Assembly (NCBI RefSeq): GCF_010093595.1
Contig: NW_022985447.1
Span: 1,467,523 to 1,531,522 of the forward strand
From: Mytilinidion resinicola
Lineage: Eukaryota > Ascomycota > Dothideomycetes > Mytilinidiales > Mytilinidiaceae
Length of the DNA stretch: 64,000 bases
Direction: 5' to 3'
Part shown: one piece after another, positions 54,362 through 64,000 of the stretch
Numbering within the stretch: position 1 is the first letter of the stretch
How the letters are laid out: each line of letters begins with the position of its first letter
The notes under the pieces: model-generated
Seen by the model: only the letters and a program-made list of their open reading frames with translations
Told to the model about the DNA's origin: nothing
Databases searched by the model: none
Made by a program: the position numbers and the translations under genes

Positions 54362-56257
54362 ATGAATCCTCTTGTCATGTCTGGCTCCACCGACCCCAAC
54401 ATTAGCGAGGCCACCGAAACCGCTCCTCCAAAGGCTCCTATCAAGCGCAAGCGTGCTGCCCCCAAGCTCTTCATCACTAAGCCGACTGTCCCCAAGACTC
54501 GGCCTGTTGCCGAAGCCCCTCCTATCCCAAGGACTATTAACGACTACGTCCCCCCTCGGGCGCCGGCTGATCGGGTCACTACCCCGATGAGCATTCGCCA
54601 GGACGGCTCTGTTGACACTGAGCTGATCAGCATGTCGGACGCAGTCCGCATCGAGATGAAGGGTACCGCAGCAGGTCGGAAGCAACTAAAGTTGCTCAAG
54701 AAGGCGGAGGATGAGCGCATTGAAGCAGAACGGAAGCAAGAGGCTGTGGCCAGACATTGCGAGGAGGGCGACAGGATCGCGGCAGAGCGAAAGGCGGCGG
54801 CTGCAGCCAAGGAGGCTCAGAAGAAAGCAAAGCAGGCCAACAAAGCTCCGACGACCACTCTAAGTCCCCCTCAGAGGCTGTCAGCGAACGCAGCTGCCCT
54901 TCAGATACTCTTTGACGATGATGAGCCTAAGGTACAGGCCGAGGAGGTGCCCAAGAAGCAGCCTAAGAAGGAGGCGACTAAGGAGCAACCCAAGAAGATG
55001 GCACCGCCTAAAAAGAAGGCGAAGGCAGAGGAGCCAGAGGTGATAGATCTGGATAGTTATGTCGTCGAGCCCAAGACGGCTATCAAAGACCGGCCGAAGA
55101 AGACCATCAAGTCTCAGGCCAAGCCAGGTTCGTCTGCCACAAAGGAAGCCCGCGAAGCTGCAGCTCAGTGGGCTATGCAGATGAAGAAGAATACCAAGAC
55201 TGCTTCCCGGGTTCAGCAAATTGCAACTCTCAATCCGCCTCAAAAGCGGACTGCGCATGGTGCTGAGCTCGACACGACCCTCAACAATGACGCGCCCAAG
55301 CAGCGAGAAATTCACCCGTTGAAGAAGATGAAGACTCAAGAGACGGGCACAGAGGAGTTCATGGAGGTGGATCAGACACCAATTCCTACCGCGGAGCCTG
55401 CAGAAGTTTGCCACGCGCTAGCTGCACCTCTTCCAACACCTCCACGTGAGGTAGATCCCGTGGACGACCTGTTCGAAGACGATGACGACAGTGAAGAAGA
55501 AGTCGAGTATAGCGGGCTGGTAATTGTAGATGACAATGGCAACGAGATGGAGGAAGCCCTAACTGTTGCGCCAGCCGTCCCCTCCGCTGCGCCAGCTGTT
55601 CCCTCCAAGCCCCCACCCAAGAAGAAGGCACCTCCTAAGCCTACTTCCTTGAATGCCGTCGTCGGAGGTCGTGTCACCAAGAGCACTGCCTCTGCCAAGA
55701 ACGAGAAGAGAGCCCCTAAATCGAAGGCCACCCCGAAGCCAAAGGCTGCCCCGAAGCCGAAGGCCGCCCCAAAGACCACCAAGCGTGGCAAGAAGGCCGG
55801 CAAGAACACCATGGCTACAGGTCCCAAGTCTATCAAGGACTTCCTCAACATGACCAAGAAGGACCTTCATGCTGCGGCCGCTGACAGCGGTATGGAACTC
55901 GACGCCGAGGAGGAGGAGCCGCTTGTCTACCTCCTAGCCGTCCAGCACATCGAGGACACTAAGAAGCTCCTTAAGTCACTCCAGGATGACTACAATGAGG
56001 CGATGAAGGCTCGCGCTGAGGAGGAGGGCCGCAAGGCGGAGGAGCACGACGAGGCGTTGAACACCCAAGCTGAAGAAGAGACGCGGAAGATGGAGGAGTT
56101 CCTCGCAAAGCACGGCGGTGACGACGCAACGGCGTATGCCGCGTACATGGCGGAAAAAGAGGCAGAGGAAGCCAGACTCGGGGAGGAGGATGAGGATGAG
56201 GACGAGGACGAAGAGGAGGGCGATCTCACCCAGATGATGGAGGCTGAGTTTCTGTAA
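54362..56257 (+). CDS. Low-complexity charged protein, probably nuclear
   Basis: 631 residues from the ATG at 54362, chosen because the protein-like sequence begins there (the frame stays open further upstream). There are Lys/Pro-rich blocks ('KAPIKRKRAAPKLFITKP', 'KKQPKKEATKEQPKK', 'KPKAAPKPKAAPKTTKRGKK'). A motif 'EEPEVIDLDSYVV' resembles a SUMO-interacting motif (V-I-D-L-D). The middle and end have acidic runs. A C-terminal helical region ('SIKDFLNMTKKDLHAAAADS', 'EAMKARAEEEGRKAEEHDEA') comes before an Asp/Glu run. Composition and NLS-like blocks suggest a chromatin-associated or scaffolding role. The orthologue is unknown. Confidence 0.75.
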   Translation: MNPLVMSGSTDPNISEATETAPPKAPIKRKRAAPKLFITKPTVPKTRPVAEAPPIPRTINDYVPPRAPADRVTTPMSIRQDGSVDTELISMSDAVRIEMKGTAAGRKQLKLLKKAEDERIEAERKQEAVARHCEEGDRIAAERKAAAAAKEAQKKAKQANKAPTTTLSPPQRLSANAAALQILFDDDEPKVQAEEVPKKQPKKEATKEQPKKMAPPKKKAKAEEPEVIDLDSYVVEPKTAIKDRPKKTIKSQAKPGSSATKEAREAAAQWAMQMKKNTKTASRVQQIATLNPPQKRTAHGAELDTTLNNDAPKQREIHPLKKMKTQETGTEEFMEVDQTPIPTAEPAEVCHALAAPLPTPPREVDPVDDLFEDDDDSEEEVEYSGLVIVDDNGNEMEEALTVAPAVPSAAPAVPSKPPPKKKAPPKPTSLNAVVGGRVTKSTASAKNEKRAPKSKATPKPKAAPKPKAAPKTTKRGKKAGKNTMATGPKSIKDFLNMTKKDLHAAAADSGMELDAEEEEPLVYLLAVQHIEDTKKLLKSLQDDYNEAMKARAEEEGRKAEEHDEALNTQAEEETRKMEEFLAKHGGDDATAYAAYMAEKEAEEARLGEEDEDEDEDEEEGDLTQMMEAEFL

Positions 56258-57459
56258 TGGTGAGAAGCCTCCGGAGCCTATGACTGACGAGTCCGAGGAG
56301 GAGTAGACTCTATGGCTATTTCTTTTGTTTTGCCTTGTTATACATATGGCGGTATTTCATATACTGCGGGTCTTTCTAGTGTCGGACAGCACTAGCAGAG
56401 GCTTCTCTTATGTTCTCCCAATTCTTTAGAGGGCACCTTACTTTCCTTTACGGCCGGTGTTTGTTTTTCTAGTCATTGTTTTACGATCTGATTCTTGTCT
56501 TCTTACGATATGTTTGCGAAGGACCTCTGAAAAGGTACGGAATGCCCTTTCCTTCTCACATTCTCGTCTACGCTCTCGCCCACGCTCTCGTCCCTTTCTC
56601 TCTTCCGGCATGCTATCACATCATAGACTGGGTCTGCGGCAGCGCTACAGATTGTTTTGGCATTGGCGTGGAGGACGAACAGAGACAGAGACTTGGCTGT
56701 GTGGTCTTTTGGGTCCGTTTCTCGCACAAATAGGGACACTTGTAGCGGAGTGTGTTTGTAGCTACGATCGCTGAATGAGACTTTTTTCTACAAATTCGGA
56801 TTTCAATCCTCGACATGATAGATTAGCTGACATTATCGTGATTTTGACAAGCTACTTACTTGTGTGATCCCCCTGCGGCCTATCCGGAAATGGAGTTTTC
56901 GATGTAACGCTCTTGACACCGTAGATCAGATATGTAAAATCCTCATCTCGCAAACTAGACATCCAGAACTCTAATAATCCAGAAGACCTTGCTTTTCCAA
57001 GCTCTCTGACATCCTATTTACTCCAGTAGACCACCCTACGCCCTATCAATGGAAATTCTTCTTGATATAACGCTTGTGATGCCGCAATTCTAGCCATGTA
57101 AAATCCTCACCACCCAAATCAGCTCGCCTTTGTCTCGCTTTTGACCAGCTCCATTCTCTATCCGAGTACCCTCATCGATTTTCAATCCTCAACACCGTAA
57201 ATCAGCCACGTAAATTCCCCACAGCGCGAACCAGACATGCATAAACCAAGCCACTCAGATCAGCTTGTCTTTTCCGACTTCCCGCCATCGTCCTGAACCT
57301 GTCAGATACTCTCGCAACCGTGAAACTCCGACAAGAATTCCACAAATCGTATATCAAGCTACTCAGCTAACGTCAAATCCTCCGCCGCAAACCAGCCTCC
57401 ATCACCAATACCGTTGGCCAGCCTCCCACCCCTTCCTATCACCTCCCACCGCTCTCAAC
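56258..57459. repeat. Intergenic stretch with diverged ~170-bp tandem repeats
   Basis: From about 56885 to 57240 three related units follow each other: each has 'ggaaat..ttcttgatgtaacgct', 'gacaccgtaaatcag' or 'gatgccgcaattctag', and 'atgtaaaatcctca'. No gene is seen. Confidence 0.5.
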
Positions 57460-59622
57460 TCAAGATCCCCTCAAAAACCATTCCCCGCCTTCCCCCCGAC
57501 TCACAGCAACCTGCCCTGTCATCCTATTCCTACGCCTCCACCACCCATCCGCCTCCCTCTCCACAGGACCCCATCCCAGCGCCACCAACCTCGCCTCCCT
57601 CTCCCGCTGCGAGCTACCAAACTCATGATGCGGGAACGGGTCAAACAACGGCAGCGGCGGCGGCGGGTAGCCACCGTGCAGGGGATGAGGCAGCGAAGAA
57701 GGGTAGGAAGCGTGCATCGGATGCAGGGGATGCATTGGCGGTGGAGGTGGCGGGGGCGGCGGGAGGTCCCAATCATCCATGGGGCGCGGCGGCGGGGGCG
57801 GCGGGATGGGGATATCAAACGGATGCGGATGCATGCGCCCAGCTTGCCAAGGAAAGCCATCGCGCTCCCTCACACGCTCTAGCGCCGTTCGCGCGGTACT
57901 CACGTCAGCGTGGAACGCGCCGCCGTGCTCGAGGAGATGCTCGAACTTCTCTTGCATACCTCTATCGCGCTCCAGCACCTCGAGGTTCGCGGGGGGGCCG
58001 GCGTCGGTGGCGAGGTCGAGGTAGGCCATGACGGGGTGCTCGGGCTCGCGGCGGAGCAGGAAGGCGCGGGCCCAGGCGCGGAGGTCCGGGTGGGGGTCTG
58101 GGGAGTCGGTGTAGATCTCTGAGAGGATGGCGAGGGGGTCTTCGTGGGTGTGGGAGAGGGCGTTGAGGCGGTGCAGGGCGTGGGATTCGAGCTCCGTGAA
58201 CTTGAGGGCTGCGGCGAGTTTGAGGGCTTTGATGGAGGTGGTGAGGTAGGGCTCGGCGGTCGCGATGGGGGAGCGGATGAGGGGGGGACTATGGCTGTGG
58301 TGGTATGCGGAGTCGTGATCTGGTGGTTGGTCGGGGCTGAATCTGCCGCGGAGTAGGAATTCGTAAAGGGTTTTGAAGCTCTCTAAGGAGGTGTCATCTG
58401 GTATCTCGAGCCATCTTGCTTTCTCAAACTTCCCGGCCAGACTAGGATACGTGGAGATGGAGGTAGCGGGGATATACACGCATTTCTCCGCGTAGATGAG
58501 CTCCACATACTCTTGACTCGGCGGGGCCTTTGCGCGTGGAAACTCGCGGAATTCAGAGCCGGGCAGGACGAGCGTGTAGAGGTTTTGTCCACGGACGCAT
58601 TTGGGAAGAGTAGGAAGGGGCTGGCAGGTTTTCGTGTACCACTCATCCACTTCCGCTTGGGTGGGCAGGTGGGCCTTAGGATGGGGAGGGCAGAAGCTGC
58701 GGGTGGGAGAGCGTTGATTTCGTGGCTCCATTTGAGAATGGAGTAGTGAGAGGTTGCGGGGAGACAGAACGGTGGTTGGTTTGTCATATTGGTAATCTCT
58801 GTCTTGTGCGAGATTGTGGCCGAAGTCGAGAGGGAGGGGGCGGCGACCAGTGGAGCCGGAGAGGTCTTTGATGGTCGACATGATCTTGCCAAAGTGCATG
58901 CCGTGGGAGAGACGGCCGTACTTTGTTTCGTCGGAGAGCTGAGGGCCGCAAGTGACGATGAAGTAGCAGTGGATCATGTGATGGATCAATGAGGCCAGTA
59001 TCTCATCGGGATGGGCGTCTTGGTGCAACGTGGAATTCAAAAGGAGGGTGATCCGAGAGACACGATGGTCAGGTCCTTCGCCAGCATTGCACGTCGTGCC
59101 AGAGACGTGAGGGCCAAGATCTACCCATTTGAGGTAGATGGCATCTTTCAGTCGACCTGCGAACAGGGTGTCGTTAAGGCTGTCGAAGGATCGGTATGGG
59201 ATTTCTCGCCTATCGTATCGACGAGATTTCTCGCGTACCTTGCTTATGCCATTTGCTAGATCTTTGTCTTTCCCTAGTCGATTGATAAGAAACACGGTAG
59301 CGTAGTCAATATTCCACTTCGAAGTGAACTTGTACTCCAGATTGGGATTCTCAAGAGGCGAAGGAGGGCCCTTCTTTCGAGGCATCACGCCCGGAGGGTG
59401 TAGGAACGGTTGTGCAGGTCTTCTTGGATTGGGCGACATTCCTAGATATGGACCATCAGGATAAAAAGGGGGGGTTCTTCCAATCCTAGGCCGCAACGGG
59501 TAGGTAGTCCTGAAGTTGCCATCGTATTCGGACGAATAGGAGCCATCATCCATGCGATAATTCTTCCATGAAACAGGAGCATGACCAGGACGAGTGACTC
59601 GAGTTACTGAGTGGGCGTACAT
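57460..59622 (-). CDS. SprT-like domain protein with BTB-like region and poly-Pro tail
   Basis: 720 residues if the start is the ATG at 59622; the alternative is ATG 59553. Residues about 165-260 resemble the SprT-like zinc metalloprotease fold: 'SLNDTLFAGRLKDAIYLKW', a strand region, then 'SLIHHMIHCYFIVTCG' (His214-His215-Met-Ile-His218), and later 'SHGMHFGKIM'. The usual motif is H-E-M-I-H, so the catalytic Glu is replaced by His. Residues about 400-520 hold a BTB/POZ-like pattern ('CVYIPATSISTYPSLAGKF', 'ESFKTLYEFLLRGRF', 'ALKLAAALKFTELESHALHRL'). A poly-Pro and Met/His/Pro segment precedes the C-terminus. SprT relatives act in DNA-protein crosslink repair, but this role is not implied without the Glu. 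Confidence 0.8.
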   Translation of the reverse strand: MYAHSVTRVTRPGHAPVSWKNYRMDDGSYSSEYDGNFRTTYPLRPRIGRTPPFYPDGPYLGMSPNPRRPAQPFLHPPGVMPRKKGPPSPLENPNLEYKFTSKWNIDYATVFLINRLGKDKDLANGISKVREKSRRYDRREIPYRSFDSLNDTLFAGRLKDAIYLKWVDLGPHVSGTTCNAGEGPDHRVSRITLLLNSTLHQDAHPDEILASLIHHMIHCYFIVTCGPQLSDETKYGRLSHGMHFGKIMSTIKDLSGSTGRRPLPLDFGHNLAQDRDYQYDKPTTVLSPRNLSLLHSQMEPRNQRSPTRSFCPPHPKAHLPTQAEVDEWYTKTCQPLPTLPKCVRGQNLYTLVLPGSEFREFPRAKAPPSQEYVELIYAEKCVYIPATSISTYPSLAGKFEKARWLEIPDDTSLESFKTLYEFLLRGRFSPDQPPDHDSAYHHSHSPPLIRSPIATAEPYLTTSIKALKLAAALKFTELESHALHRLNALSHTHEDPLAILSEIYTDSPDPHPDLRAWARAFLLRREPEHPVMAYLDLATDAGPPANLEVLERDRGMQEKFEHLLEHGGAFHADVSTARTALERVRERDGFPWQAGRMHPHPFDIPIPPPPPPRPMDDWDLPPPPPPPPPMHPLHPMHASYPSSLPHPLHGGYPPPPLPLFDPFPHHEFGSSQREREARLVALGWGPVEREADGWWRRRNRMTGQVAVSRGEGGEWFLRGS

Positions 59623-60724
59623 GAGAGTGATAGATGCTGGGTTGATGATTTTGGACTGAGCTGATGATAGCAGTGTCTTCGCAATTTGAAGCGTGCCGGG
59701 CAATTTTATAATGCATAGAGATTGTCATCGTCCAGCATCGTAGACAGGCATCGTGGGCAGAAAGCGGTTTGTTCATGTGCTCTGTCCTACCAGTTGTTGA
59801 TACAAGTGTTGGAGTAGGGAAGGTTGAACACGTCATTTAGCATCGGAATGGCGGTTGTTTGTCGATGCTTAGCGTATTGTTGTGCCAGTAAGATTGTTTT
59901 GTGACCACAATCACGGGGACAATCATCGGGTTCGGGTAGCTGTAGATGTGGACACCGCCAACGCGAGAAGAAGATGCTAAAGCGATCGTGGGGAAGCTCA
60001 GTTTGCGGTTAGGACTAGTACTAAACTCCGGATATTACTGATGAAATGACGGCGTCGGCATAAGTCAAGTAGCCGCATGATACTATCGTGGTGCTTCTTA
60101 ATGATGCCTGGACGACGCATAGAGGAGAATGACGGAACGGCTGAAAAGACCACCGCGTTGGGAGAGAAGACGCACGATGGAGTTTATGACCTGGCTAAAA
60201 GAGAGACGGAAACTTTGCGAAAACGGGAAGAATCGTCTACCTGTACTTATACGTGTGTTGCAGTTCAGTTAGCTAGCATGACTTGATGGAACGAAATATC
60301 AAAGATGACTGAGATGAGCGGGGAAGAAAGTTGGCAATACATCGTCGTAGGTTGTGTACACTCTTCTGACGCTGCTTGTGATGCTTCACTAATTTCAGAT
60401 ATATGAACGCGTCATCCTGTTTTAGTCTAGGGCGCCGTTTGGACAGGCCCAGCTATTCAAATCAATGAAATCCACCTATTTCCGATTTCTGAGAATGCAA
60501 TGAAGCATTTTAATCAGCGACAGAAGAGTGTAAACACTTACAACGAGGCAATGGAATTTAAGTTATATCCAAAAGCAACACCTAGCCTACCCCCCAATTA
60601 CCCGGCCAAAAATCATTGAATGTACAAAGTCGCTCGTGACACAGTTCCGTTGTCCATAGTGACGGCGTCTCTCAGGGGTAGGTGGCAGGCCAACAAACCG
60701 CTAGAACGCCTGCTTGTGGTATAT
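59623..60724. other. Intergenic stretch
   Basis: Nothing coding is seen. The frames here are short and lack protein-like composition. Confidence 0.6.
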
Positions 60725-61640
60725 CTAGTAACCCCGCCTGTCGTAATCATCACCGGGCCTGCCTGGTTCCCTACGTCCAGTATCCCGCCCTGATGCATCC
60801 CGTCCAAGGCCGGAAGAATCCCGTCCAGAATCTCCATAATGCTTCCGCCTCAACGCGGCAAGCCTCTTCTTCTTGGTGTGCGAGTTGATGTATGTACCGA
60901 TAACGAATCCAACCAGGTTGAAGAAGGGCACCCATACGCTCTCGGGGAGGAATTGCTGGGCAAAGGCGAGGCAGATGGGCGAAGTGATCCAGCTGACCTT
61001 CATGACGGGCATGAAACCGGCCTTGACGGTAGCGCGCACTTGATGGAAGGTGCGGGCGCCTGCAATGATGGCCATCGAAATGAGGTAGACGGTGTTCTGT
61101 ATCGGAGCCACCTGAGGAGATGGTTAGCGGGGCAGCTCGAGAGCAAGAAATATCGAACATACCACCAAATTGCTGATGAGAATCTGCAAAATCTTGGCCT
61201 TCAAGCTGGTGCGGCCACGGAACAGCTTCTGGAGCAGGCTGATCATGACGTGGCCGAGGGGCGCGCTGATGAATGCGCCGTAGATGGCCATCTTGGGAAC
61301 GCGCGAGGTGAAGTAGTGGCCGTGCTTGCTCCGATCATGCGCAATCCACGAGGCCAGAAACTCCTGCAGGCCAGCGAGGGTGCCAGAGGTCAGCATCTTG
61401 GTGCGCATGGGGTTGTCGTTGAGCTGCTTGAGATAAGCCTGCACACCGGATAGTTAGCGTCGCGTTCTTGCAGCACCGCAATGGCGCGCAACATACAGCC
61501 AGGTAGCCATTTGGCCCGCCGCCTTTGGTGAGGGCATTTCCGATGTCGCGGGCGATGTGGTGCTTTCCATCGTCCAGCTTGCCGCCGGGCACGGGGATGC
61601 CGGTCGTCTTGACCGTCTCCTTCTCGAACTTGACCGACAT
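60725..61640 (-). CDS. Mpv17/PXMP2-family membrane protein (3 exons)
   Basis: Exons 61640-61497, 61438-61163 and 61111-60725 give 268 residues, with introns of 58 and 51 bp. The 'AYLKQLNDNPMRTKMLTSGT' start, the helix 'MAIYGAFISAPLGHVMISLL', and the C-terminal 'VLWITSPICLAFAQQFLP'-like helix with 'WVPFFNLVGFVIGTYIN' fit the four-helix Mpv17/PMP22/PXMP2 group of peroxisomal or inner mitochondrial membrane channel-like proteins. The C-terminal extension is Gly/Arg/Asp-rich ('GRDSSGLGRDASGRDTGRRE'), unusual for the family and possibly disordered. Which organelle it serves cannot be told from the sequence. Confidence 0.85.
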
Positions 61641-63346
61641 GGCTTCGACGGATGCGGGTCACGGCGCCAGGTCGCAGGAGTCGGGAGGGCGCGTGTGGTG
61701 TGTTTGCTGTGTTGCGCTGGGGGGGTCGGGGGGCTGGGAGGAGGTGGTGATGGCTGGCGACGACAGGGTGGAGAGGTGTTTGTTGTCGTTAGCACGACGA
61801 CAGTTAGCGCGGACAGGGGTTGCTTTTTTCTGGGGACCTCGGGACGCGCCGACGACGGCTGTGAAGAACGACTCGACGATTACTGTCTCAACGACGGCGT
61901 GCAGCTATTCTTATGAGCGCGCGGTGTTGAGAAACGTAGGGGGCGACGGATCACACTGTTCACGTGTGCACACCACTTTGCCGCCGCCTGGAGCGGACTC
62001 GCGAGGTTACCAACTGTTCAAAACACCGAAATTCTCTCCAGTTCGAGACTCCGAAAGACTTACGAGGCACCACAAACAGTGGCAGAAAGGCGGCCGGGAC
62101 GGAAGGTGAGAATTTGCGCCCCATCCGGAAGGCGAAGGGACGGCAGGATAGCTGCGCACGACGGCGAGGTCCGTACGCCGTGGCCTAAACAGCTTCCAAA
62201 CGAACATCGAGACAAGCGTGAGGTCGCGGTAGATACCACTGTAAGGAGCGCCCCAGAGAGCTTTCAAGCTTGCCACAGCTAGTTTTTCATACATAACAAT
62301 AGCACACTGAAGGACCTCAAGCGGTGCTAAACGAGCGGACAAGCGTGGAAACAGTGTGCACATACCTCACGAATTCGTGCACTGCCACTTTCTGTTGACA
62401 CGTATTAACCAAGCTGTCTCATAGGTGCACCTGTCTACCACTGCTTGGGGTGCTTCAACGAGTTTCCACGTAACCCAGAGTGAACAGCCTCGATCCCGTT
62501 TAGATTTCTGAAGATGCATCGAAGCACTCCAAGCAGTGGCATACACGCGCGCACACCCGTGTAGAGTGCCACCTTTTTCATGCCCCGCGTGCCCAGCTAG
62601 CAGATATTAGCTTCGTCGAAAAGGACTCTGATTTCCACTACCTTGGCATTTACATCGCATTTGGAGTTTTAAAACCCTGTCGAGGTACCCCGAGCAGGTG
62701 CAAGGAGTGCCCAAACCTATGTCTTGGTACTGTAAGTGCTAACATTTTGGTCGTTGGGAGGACGTGCTACTGTGGATACATCACGAGGCGAACGACGGAT
62801 CTGAACAGTCTGGAGTTGAAGAGACTTTCAATTCATAGTAATAGTAGGTGGTAAGATAGGCGAAGTAGTCTTGTTGGACCATATCTGTCTCAATCTACGG
62901 CGTGCCTTCCCGCAGCCTACAGCTTCCTCCTCACCCTGCGCGGGGCTCTGCAAACGCCCCCACTCTCCTGGTGCGCCCTGTACTTCTTCTCCTCCGTGAA
63001 TGTCGTTTTAGGCCTACCTATGTGACGGTCGTTTCTTAAGCCATTCCGGCAAACCGCATCCATCGTTACCAGCCCATCCTTCCCACCGCGGCTTCATCTC
63101 TTAGCCCCGCCATCACCTTCCAACTTCATCTTCTCCACCACAACAAATTCTCCTTCGTATCCATCCTGCCAATCACCCCGTAATGGGAGTCTCTCGCTTC
63201 TCCTCACCAGATCTACCTTCCCCGTGCTCCGTCTAGCGCCTTCATACCGTCTGAAGACCTCCAGCCTATTGGCTCTGTTGACAAAACACCCGCTGCATGT
63301 CCCGCAGCCCCACTACCTCTTCTCAGCCAATACTCTACTCTTCACC
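61641..63346. other. Intergenic region with an inverted repeat
   Basis: No gene is supported. It contains an inverted repeat (62438-62460 and 62517-62539, 20 of 23 positions paired, 56-nt spacer, core 'ccactgcttgg.gtgcttc'). The region 62900-63340 is CT-rich and probably forms the promoter and leader of the last gene. Confidence 0.55.
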
Positions 63347-63350
63347 ATGA
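63297..63350 (+). promoter_or_regulatory. Upstream ORF overlapping the main start
   Basis: ATG 63297 opens an 18-codon frame whose TGA at 63348-63350 overlaps the ATG of the main gene (ATGA). Such a stop-start overlap could modulate translation of the Cys-rich gene. Confidence 0.4.
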
Positions 63351-64000
63351 ACGTAGGTGACCACGTCGCCGAACACACTCATAAGCTGCGTAAAGCACTC
63401 ACTAAGGCTATGCAGAATCGCAGGCCTGCCTGGCGCCGCCATGCCGCGAGGCCCAACTGTACCCATATCGACATGGATCGCATCTTCGGATACCACCAAT
63501 GCCAGTCCTGCGGAAAGTTCCCCTCCATGGGTTGGCTCTACACATGCCGCCAAGACGAACGATTCGCGGAACCCCTCCCGTTCATTGATCACATCCTCGA
63601 GAATGAGTCCACCTTCAAATCCTTATTGCGCGCCGAGCTGGAATATCTCGGCCTAAGCAGATCAGTCGTCCAGACCGCCGAGAAGGGTGGCTACACGGTT
63701 GAGGAGTTGAACAAAATTAAAGACCAGAAGATTCGCCTCAACCAGGTCGTCTCTCACGGAAATGAGAGTCCTCGGAGCAAGGAAATAGTGGGGCTTGGGA
63801 TAAACGCTGAAGCTCATAAGAGAAAAGACTCGGGTATGGATCGACCGTCTTCTGAGAATGATCCTCCAACCACAAATGACGGCGCTAGAGACTCTGCAGA
63901 GAACCAGCAGCCCCAGGACGAAATCTCCCCGCTTCCGCAGTCCACCCCATCCACCTCGACTAGCCTCAATGAGCCAGACCAGGCTCTCAAGAGCAAGATT
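63347..64000 (+). CDS. Cys-rich uncharacterised protein (partial, runs off right edge)
   Basis: The frame is open from ATG 63347 to the window edge (218 codons). A basic helical start ('HTHKLRKALTKAMQNRRPAW') leads to 'NCTHIDMDRIFGYHQCQSCG' and then 'PSMGWLYTCRQD'. The Cys and His spacing (C-x2-C plus outer Cys and His) suggests a zinc-binding knob; the following part is helical and then Ser/Pro/Asp-rich. Similar small Cys-rich openings occur in Dothideomycete hypothetical proteins. A uORF at 63297-63350 overlaps the start. Function unknown; the 3' end lies outside the window. Confidence 0.7.
   Translation, partial: MNVGDHVAEHTHKLRKALTKAMQNRRPAWRRHAARPNCTHIDMDRIFGYHQCQSCGKFPSMGWLYTCRQDERFAEPLPFIDHILENESTFKSLLRAELEYLGLSRSVVQTAEKGGYTVEELNKIKDQKIRLNQVVSHGNESPRSKEIVGLGINAEAHKRKDSGMDRPSSENDPPTTNDGARDSAENQQPQDEISPLPQSTPSTSTSLNEPDQALKSKI

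Noticed and set aside
57414..58031. Plus-strand Pro/Ser/Arg-rich frame opposite the 3' part of the SprT-like gene
   Set aside because: It is the complement of the poly-Pro and acidic coding stretch; the sense frame has an ordered domain series.

Overview
This window comes from a filamentous ascomycete (Pezizomycotina, probably Dothideomycetes). The evidence is the gene density, mostly short spliceosomal introns (about 43-85 bp, GTRAGT...CTRAC...YAG), recognisable fungal families (TRI12-type MFS pump, Aim6, UreD, Mpv17/PXMP2, TFIIIC tau subunit, RCC1-type SCF-associated factor) and patches of mutated mobile-element relics. There are no bacterial features. Gene models were built by hand from reading frames and splice signals. 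Starts and introns are therefore predictions, and the coding bodies are firmer than the exact boundaries.

Layout. 1-1740: C-terminal part of an RCC1-repeat/SCF-associated factor gene that enters from the left edge. 2995-3495: a small Cys/His-rich gene running into a minisatellite. 4346-5560: LTR-like sequence and a broken minus-strand frame. 5607-8617: a four-exon gene for a PD-(D/E)XK-nuclease-like fungal protein. 8900-13520: gene-poor accessory block with decayed tandem repeats, two related LTR-like segments, a relic of a DUF3435 tyrosine recombinase (the Starship 'captain' family), three consecutive hairpins and one copy of a dispersed repeat. 13775-14653: uncharacterised gene or pseudogene. 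15443-17538: six-exon MFS efflux pump. 18135-18890: perfect-looking hairpin and a second copy of the dispersed repeat. 19720-24368: a 1288-residue protein with nine dsRBD-like repeats and a small uncharacterised gene.

25105-39863 is a compact conserved block: ureD, aim6-like phosphodiesterase, a cryptic two-helix membrane protein, a basic probably nucleolar protein, the very large TFIIIC B-block subunit, and a small two-exon gene. 40274-46728 is a lineage-specific-looking cluster of coiled-coil proteins preceded by the third copy of the dispersed repeat. 47422-48129 is an RWD-domain protein. 49973-50841 is a secreted, probably GPI-anchored Cys-rich protein. 51680-52885 is a repeat-rich region with a damaged repeat-protein gene. 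54362-56257 is a low-complexity nuclear protein, 57460-59622 a SprT-like/BTB-like protein, 60725-61640 an Mpv17/PXMP2 membrane protein, and 63347-64000 the 5' part of a Cys-rich gene running off the right edge.

The genes do not form one pathway. The conserved housekeeping genes (Pol III transcription, urease maturation, peroxisomal membrane, RWD) alternate with fast-evolving, repeat-associated genes. The most unusual items are the nine-repeat dsRBD-like protein, a SprT-like domain whose HExxH motif reads HHMIH, the coiled-coil cluster, and a three-copy repeat that keeps a common reading frame.
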